The notes under the pieces: generated by a model | What the model was told of the DNA's origin: nothing | Databases searched by the model: none | What the model saw: only the letters and a program-made list of their open reading frames with translations | From: JAEUJM01 sp044221555 | GTDB lineage: Bacteria > Actinomycetota > Acidimicrobiia > Acidimicrobiales > DATDAH01 | Direction of reading: 5' to 3' | Length of the DNA stretch: 64,000 bases | NCBI GenBank assembly: GCA_044221555.1 | Contig: JBGAOY010000014.1 | Location: 1 to 64,000, forward strand | Shown here: in pieces, positions 59,707 to 64,000 of the stretch | How the letters are laid out: each line of letters begins with the position of its first letter | How positions within the stretch are numbered: the first letter of the stretch is position 1 | Program-made: the position numbers and the translations under genes

Positions 59707-61305
59707 ATGGTGACTGAGCGAGCCGAGACGGAAGGGTCCACCGCCCCCGACAAGGCCCAGTTGGTGCTGCTGGCCCTGATCCTCGTGGCGGCGGTGGCCA
59801 ACCTCAACCTCGCCGTGGCCAACGTGGCCCTCCCCGACATCGGCAAGGCCTTCACCGCGTCGCAGACCGCGCTGGACATGGTGGCCGTCGGCTACTCGCT
59901 CGGGCTGGCCGCGTCGGTGCTGTGGCTGGGGGCACTGGGCGACCGCCATGGCCGCAAGCTCATGCTCATCCTCGGTGTGTCGCTGTCGGTTCCGGCGTGC
60001 CTGCTGGCCGCGTTCGCCCCGTCGATCGGGGTGCTGATCGCCGCCCGCATCCTGGGTGGTGTGTCCGCCGGCATGGCGTACCCCACCACCCTGGCGCTCA
60101 TCACCGCGCTGTGGTCAGGGCCGGCGCGCACCCGCTCGATCGCCCTGTGGTCGGCGCTGGGCGGTGGCATCTCGGCGTTGGGGCCTCTGGTGGCGGGCGC
60201 GCTCCTGCTGCACTTCTACTGGGGTTCGGTGTTCCTGATCACCCTCCCGTTGGCGGCCGTGGCCCTCGTGCTGGCGATCGTGCTGGTGCCGGCCCACGTC
60301 AACGAGTCGACCGATCCCGTGGACAACCTCGGCGGCATCCTGTCGGTGTTGATGGTGGCCGCGCTGGTGCTCGCGATCAACATCGCGCCGGTGCCCGACG
60401 AGGGCACGGTGGCGCTGGGCCTGGCGGTCATCGCCATCGCGGCCGGCGCTGCGTTCGTCCTCCGCCAGCGACGCGCCCCCAACCCCCTCTACGACCTGCA
60501 GGTGGCGGCCCGCCGGATCTTCTGGGTGGCGGCCTGTGCCGGCATCATCGTGTTCGGCTCGCTCATGGGCGCGATGTTCGTGGGCCAGCAGTTCCTGCAG
60601 AACGTGCTCGGCTACTCCAGCCTCGACGCCGGCGCCGCCATCCTGCCGGCCGTCGTCTGCATGGTGCTCGCCGCGCCCCGCTCGGCGAAGCTGGTCGAGG
60701 CCAGGGGCGCCCGGTTCACCCTGCTGAGTGGGTACGTGTTCTGCATGCTCGGGTTCGTCACCATGCTCGTCTTCTGGAACGACGGCATCTCGTACTGGCT
60801 GGTCGGCCTGGCCTACGCCTTCGTGGGCCTCGGTGTGGGCCTGGCCGGCACCCCGGCGTCGCACTCGCTCACCGGCTCGGTGCCCGTCACCCGGGCCGGG
60901 ATGGCGTCGGGCACGGCCGACCTCCAGCGCGACCTGGGCGGCGCCATCATGCAGTCGATCATGGGGGCGTTGCTCACCGCGGGCTACGCCGCCGCGGTGG
61001 CCACCGCCATCGCCGGGGCCCCGGCGGCGGACCAGGCCAGGATCACCGACGGCGTCCAGACCCAGCTCGAGCGGTCGTTCGCCAGTGCCGAGTCGGTGGC
61101 CGGCGCCCATCCCACCTACGCGCCGCAGATCACCGCGGCGGCCCGGTCGTCGTTCGTGGACGGGCAGGACTGGGCCTACCTGGCGGGCATCGCGGCCATC
61201 CTCGGTGGCGCCGCCCTGGTGTTCCTCCTGTTCCCTCGCCACGACGACGAGAAGCGGCTCCTTGCGGAGTACCACCTGCAGGATGTCGCCGCGGCAACCT
61301 CGTGA
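59707..61305 (+). CDS. MFS transporter, DHA2 (14-helix) drug-exporter family
   Basis: 532 residues, about 14 helices. NLAVANVALPDIGKAF is the typical first helix, and ALGDRHGRKLMLILG is motif A between helices 2 and 3. ALGGGISALGPLVAGALL fits motif C of exporters. The loop before the last helix contains a helical stretch (ITDGVQTQLERSFASAES). Substrate unknown. It follows the LuxR regulator by 102 bp on the same strand. Confidence 0.9.
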   Translation: MVTERAETEGSTAPDKAQLVLLALILVAAVANLNLAVANVALPDIGKAFTASQTALDMVAVGYSLGLAASVLWLGALGDRHGRKLMLILGVSLSVPACLLAAFAPSIGVLIAARILGGVSAGMAYPTTLALITALWSGPARTRSIALWSALGGGISALGPLVAGALLLHFYWGSVFLITLPLAAVALVLAIVLVPAHVNESTDPVDNLGGILSVLMVAALVLAINIAPVPDEGTVALGLAVIAIAAGAAFVLRQRRAPNPLYDLQVAARRIFWVAACAGIIVFGSLMGAMFVGQQFLQNVLGYSSLDAGAAILPAVVCMVLAAPRSAKLVEARGARFTLLSGYVFCMLGFVTMLVFWNDGISYWLVGLAYAFVGLGVGLAGTPASHSLTGSVPVTRAGMASGTADLQRDLGGAIMQSIMGALLTAGYAAAVATAIAGAPAADQARITDGVQTQLERSFASAESVAGAHPTYAPQITAAARSSFVDGQDWAYLAGIAAILGGAALVFLLFPRHDDEKRLLAEYHLQDVAAATS

Positions 61306-61336
61306 CCGCGCGGGGAGGGGGCGCGCGGCGAAGCGA

Positions 61337-61500
61337 GGGACGAGCGAAGCCTTGATGATGCGATGAGGCGTCAGCCGAAGAGCGATCTAGAAGGGACGAG
61401 CGAAGCCTTGATGATGCGATGAGGCGTCAGCCGAAGAGCGATCTAGAAGGGACGAGCGAAGCCTTGATGATGCGATGAGGCGTCAGCCGACGAGCGGTCA
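61337..61500. repeat. three tandem 56-bp repeats
   Basis: Copies start at 61337, 61393 and 61449 with GGGACGAGCGAAGCCTTGAT. The first two are identical over 56 bp; the third diverges in its last 15 bp, where it forms the stop codon and final codons of the minus-strand DUF2252 gene. A diverged relative in inverted orientation is at 28496-28576. Confidence 0.92.
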
Positions 61501-62910
61501 GATGGGCTCGGGCATGGACTCGAGGCGGCCCGAGGCGATGGCGTCGACGAGGGCCTGGTGGTCGATGGTGTTCTGGGCGGCGTAGGCCCGCGAGAACGAG
61601 GCGATCGACTTGTCGAAGCGGGCGCTGGTGCCCAGGTAGCCGCTGATGGCGATGGGGTCACCGGAGCGGGCGTGGGCCCGTGCCAGCGTCCACCCGCACA
61701 TCTCTCCGTACATGCCCAAGCTGTGGGGGGCCATGGTCTCGACCACGGCCGAGCCCTTGCCGTCCCAGAGCTGGCGCATGTAGTAGTCGTGGTCGCGGCC
61801 GTCCAGGGAGAGGGTGCCGGGCACCCGCTCCCATCCCAGGAAGATGTCGCTGGTGGCCTGCATGAGCCGTTGGCCCTCGACCACCCGCTGACCCTGTTCG
61901 GGGAACTCGGTGGGGCTCAGGAACCGCTCGAGCACCGACGCCTCGGCCTCCTTGATCTGGAGGAACAGCGGGTCGTCGTTGTCCCGGCCGACGAAGAGGG
62001 CGACCCAGCAGCGGGTGCCGACCGAGCCGACTCCCACGACCTTGCGGGCGAGATCGACGAAGCGGTAGGTCTCGAGCAGGTGGCGCCGGTCGGCGCTCAG
62101 GGTGTCGCGGTACGAGTCGAGCACCCCGACGACCACATCGTGGGCCCGGGCCTCGTCCGAGCCCATGAGCTCCTTGAACGGCACCAGCAGCGGCGGGGTG
62201 TTGCGGAAGCGCAGGTGGCCCTCGACGGTCTCGGTGAGCTTCGCCAGCGCCTTCATCCTGGTCTTCGACTCGGCCTTGGTGACGAGGCGCTGCATGCTGA
62301 CGCTCTCCTTGGCCTTTGCCTGGGCGCCCCAGCGGGCCCGGATCTCCCCGATGTCGAGGCGGACGTACCAGGTGTCGAGGTTGCTGGTGGCGGCGAACGA
62401 TGCCATGGCCTCGCGGTAGGCGCGCACGGTCTGCTCGACGATGGGCCCGGTGGTCGTGGCCGGGAAGCCCCGGGACAGCCCGGCGATCTCGATGCTGGCG
62501 GCCAGGCGCTTGACGTCCCACTCGAACGGTCCGGGCAGCGTCTCGTCGAAGTCGTTGACGCTGAACACCAGCGCTCGCTCCGGTGACTGGAACAGCCCGA
62601 AGTTCGACAGGTGGGCGTCGCCGCACAGCTGGACGGTGAGCCCGGAGTGGGGCATGGCGGCCAGGTCGGCCGCCATGACCAGCGCCGCGCCCCGGTAGAA
62701 CGCGAACGCCGACGCGGCCATGCGCCCGTGGCGCAGGGGCACCAACTCGGGCACCCGGGTGGTGGCCTGCTCCTCGATGAAGCTGACGGGATCGCGACGG
62801 TCGGCGGCCGGCGCCCACTCGCCGTGGCTCCTGCGGGCCACCTTCTCGCGGGCGGCCCGACCGTAGGCGGTGCGCTCGTCGATGGTCATGGTGGTCTGGT
62901 CGTAAGCCAT
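61498..62910 (-). CDS. DUF2252 family protein
   Basis: 470 residues. LVPLRHGRMAASAFAFYRGAALVMA opens the core; VQLCGDAHLSNFGLF and VFSVNDFDETLPGPFEWDVKRLA are the family signatures and recall the HxDxxxxN and D-x-D metal sites of kinase-fold enzymes. No membrane helix. Function unknown; kinase-like chemistry is possible. It follows the second SulP gene by 9 bp, and the C-terminus merges with the 56-bp repeat array. Confidence 0.88.
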   Translation of the reverse strand: MAYDQTTMTIDERTAYGRAAREKVARRSHGEWAPAADRRDPVSFIEEQATTRVPELVPLRHGRMAASAFAFYRGAALVMAADLAAMPHSGLTVQLCGDAHLSNFGLFQSPERALVFSVNDFDETLPGPFEWDVKRLAASIEIAGLSRGFPATTTGPIVEQTVRAYREAMASFAATSNLDTWYVRLDIGEIRARWGAQAKAKESVSMQRLVTKAESKTRMKALAKLTETVEGHLRFRNTPPLLVPFKELMGSDEARAHDVVVGVLDSYRDTLSADRRHLLETYRFVDLARKVVGVGSVGTRCWVALFVGRDNDDPLFLQIKEAEASVLERFLSPTEFPEQGQRVVEGQRLMQATSDIFLGWERVPGTLSLDGRDHDYYMRQLWDGKGSAVVETMAPHSLGMYGEMCGWTLARAHARSGDPIAISGYLGTSARFDKSIASFSRAYAAQNTIDHQALVDAIASGRLESMPEPI

Positions 62911-62919
62911 GGGGGGGTC

Positions 62920-64000
62920 CTAGCTGGTGGTCTGGCGGAACGCCGAGACGGCGTCGGGAACGGTGGGGTAGAGGGCGTCGTCGCCCAGGAGGTCGACGAT
63001 CCCGTAGCGGTCGAGCTGCGCCTGCACGTCGTCGAGGGCCTCGGCGATCACGAAGCGGATGTGGTGCTCCGCGAGCGCGGCGTGGACCTGGCGCAGCGTC
63101 TGCCCGCCGCTGTAGTCGATGTCGGCCATCACCGCGGCGTCGAGGCAGAACCACCGGATGGGCCGGTCCGTGCCCTCGCCGTCGTCGGCCACCAGGGCGG
63201 TGACGTCCTCGAGCAGGTGGTTGGCGTTGGCGTAGTAGAGCGTGCCCGCGAACCGGTAGACCACCAGGCCCGGCAGGGTGCGGGCATCCGGGGTGAGGTG
63301 CACCGCCCGCCACGCCGGGTCACCCTCGTGGGGGATGAGCACGCTGGTGGCGGGACGGTAGGAGCGGCGCAGGTGGTCGAGCAGCGAGAGCACGATGGCG
63401 AGCACGATGCCCTGCTCGACACCGATGGCCACCACGGCGAGGGCGGTGACGGTGGCCACCACGAACTCGTCGGGGCGCAGGCGCAGGATGGTGCGCATGC
63501 CTGCGAGGTCGACCAGCTCGATGCCGATGAGGAAGACCACCGCCGCGAGCACCGCGTTGGGCATGTACTGCAAGGGCTTGGTGAGGAAGAGCAGCACGAT
63601 CACCACGATGGCGCCGGTGCTGATCTGGGCCAGTTGGCTGCGGCCCCCCGCCCCGTCGACCATCTGGGTCTTGGTGGGGCTGCCGTTGACGACGAAGGTG
63701 CCCGACACACCCGCGAAGAGGTTGGCGGCACCGAGGCCCACCAGGTCGGTGTTCTCGTCGAAGGCGTCGTTGTACTTGGCGGCGTAGGCCCGGGAGGTGG
63801 CGGCGCTCTGGGCCAGGATGAGGATGAAGATCGACGCGGCGGTACCGACCAGCGCGGGGATCTCGGACCAGCCCGCGTCGGGCAGCCCGAGGGTCGGGAG
63901 CCCGCCGGGGACCTTGCCGAGGGTGGACACCCCGTGGCTGGCGAGGTCCCAGTGCCAGCTGACGACGATGGCGCCGATCACCGCGATCAGCGCGCCGGGC
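62920..64000 (-). CDS. SulP-family transporter with STAS domain, 5' end outside the window
   Basis: The last 360 codons are visible. SAATSRAYAAKYNDAFDENTDLVGLGAANLFAGVSGTFVVNGSPTKTQMV is the second SulP signature region; membrane helices follow to about VEQGIVLAIVLSLLDHL, then a STAS domain (LPGLVVYRFAGTLYYANANHLLEDV and FCLDAAVMADIDYSGGQTL). It is diverged from the SulP protein at 33491 and lacks a visible His/Pro tail. Likely co-transcribed with the DUF2252 gene. Confidence 0.9.
   Translation of the reverse strand, partial: PGALIAVIGAIVVSWHWDLASHGVSTLGKVPGGLPTLGLPDAGWSEIPALVGTAASIFILILAQSAATSRAYAAKYNDAFDENTDLVGLGAANLFAGVSGTFVVNGSPTKTQMVDGAGGRSQLAQISTGAIVVIVLLFLTKPLQYMPNAVLAAVVFLIGIELVDLAGMRTILRLRPDEFVVATVTALAVVAIGVEQGIVLAIVLSLLDHLRRSYRPATSVLIPHEGDPAWRAVHLTPDARTLPGLVVYRFAGTLYYANANHLLEDVTALVADDGEGTDRPIRWFCLDAAVMADIDYSGGQTLRQVHAALAEHHIRFVIAEALDDVQAQLDRYGIVDLLGDDALYPTVPDAVSAFRQTTS

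Noticed and set aside
61337..61500. CRISPR array
   Set aside because: The 56-bp units are directly adjacent with no spacers, and no cas gene is present.
1..64000. tRNA, rRNA, riboswitch, transposase, integrase or phage genes
   Set aside because: I looked for these and saw no convincing case; tRNA and riboswitch detection by eye is unreliable, so a covariance-model scan would be needed to exclude them.

Overview
The window is very GC-rich, strongly GC-biased at third codon positions, and coded almost wall to wall. A SigR/RsrA redox pair, a DUF2342-type zincin, TilS-Hpt-FtsH-FolE and a folate/pantothenate/NAD block ending in lysS point to a high-GC actinobacterium. Many starts are GTG, and many genes have a TANNNT -10 box so close to the start that the transcript should be leaderless. 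The S-layer-homology surface protein and several families would fit a deep-branching class such as Acidimicrobiia, but that placement is inference from gene content only.

Layout. 1-7568: two very large secreted proteins. The second joins SLH motifs, Asp-rich calcium repeats, a region resembling the pore module of anthrax protective antigen, and a beta-helix. 7735-8600: sigR-rsrA. 8749-9768: a lipoprotein hydrolase on the minus strand. 9819-15209: a housekeeping run (46-residue membrane protein, DUF2342 zincin, tilS, hpt, ftsH, folE). 15220-20585: a minus-strand block with a membrane kinase and a glycine-betaine-type ABC transporter whose binding protein has its two halves in swapped order. 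20739-30038: folP, a phosphatase-like protein without its catalytic Cys, folB, folK, DUF2520, panC, panD, nadB, nadC, coaX, lysS. 30072-35362: an SDR/acyltransferase-like pair with degenerate active sites, small membrane proteins, a hydrolase and a SulP transporter. 35436-38526: an exopolysaccharide-type trio (deacetylase, methyltransferase, glycosyltransferase). 38647-46070: membrane proteins, a flippase-like protein with a degenerate kinase domain, and a cation/proton antiporter. 46239-50305: subtilase and a GGDEF-EAL protein. 50318-56166: a minus-strand stress/sulfatase block including a Cys-type sulfatase and its radical-SAM maturase. 56257-64000: small proteins, a MalT-like LuxR regulator, an MFS exporter, a DUF2252 protein and a second SulP transporter that runs off the window.

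How the genes fit together. The central part supplies folate, pantothenate/CoA and NAD precursors next to protein quality control (FtsH) and tRNA modification/charging (TilS, LysS). The flanks are envelope and stress functions: surface proteins, osmoprotectant import, sugar-polymer synthesis, membrane-lipid proteins, anion transport and sulfatase chemistry. Several palindromes and repeats lie in or beside coding regions: an in-frame palindrome in tilS, a 38-bp perfect palindrome at the DUF2520/panC junction, a repeat family found both before lysS and in a 3 x 56-bp array after the MFS gene, and a 20-bp repeat at the stop codon of the permuted binding protein. I saw no rRNA, tRNA, CRISPR array, transposase or integrase. 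No stretch longer than 300 bases lacks a gene.
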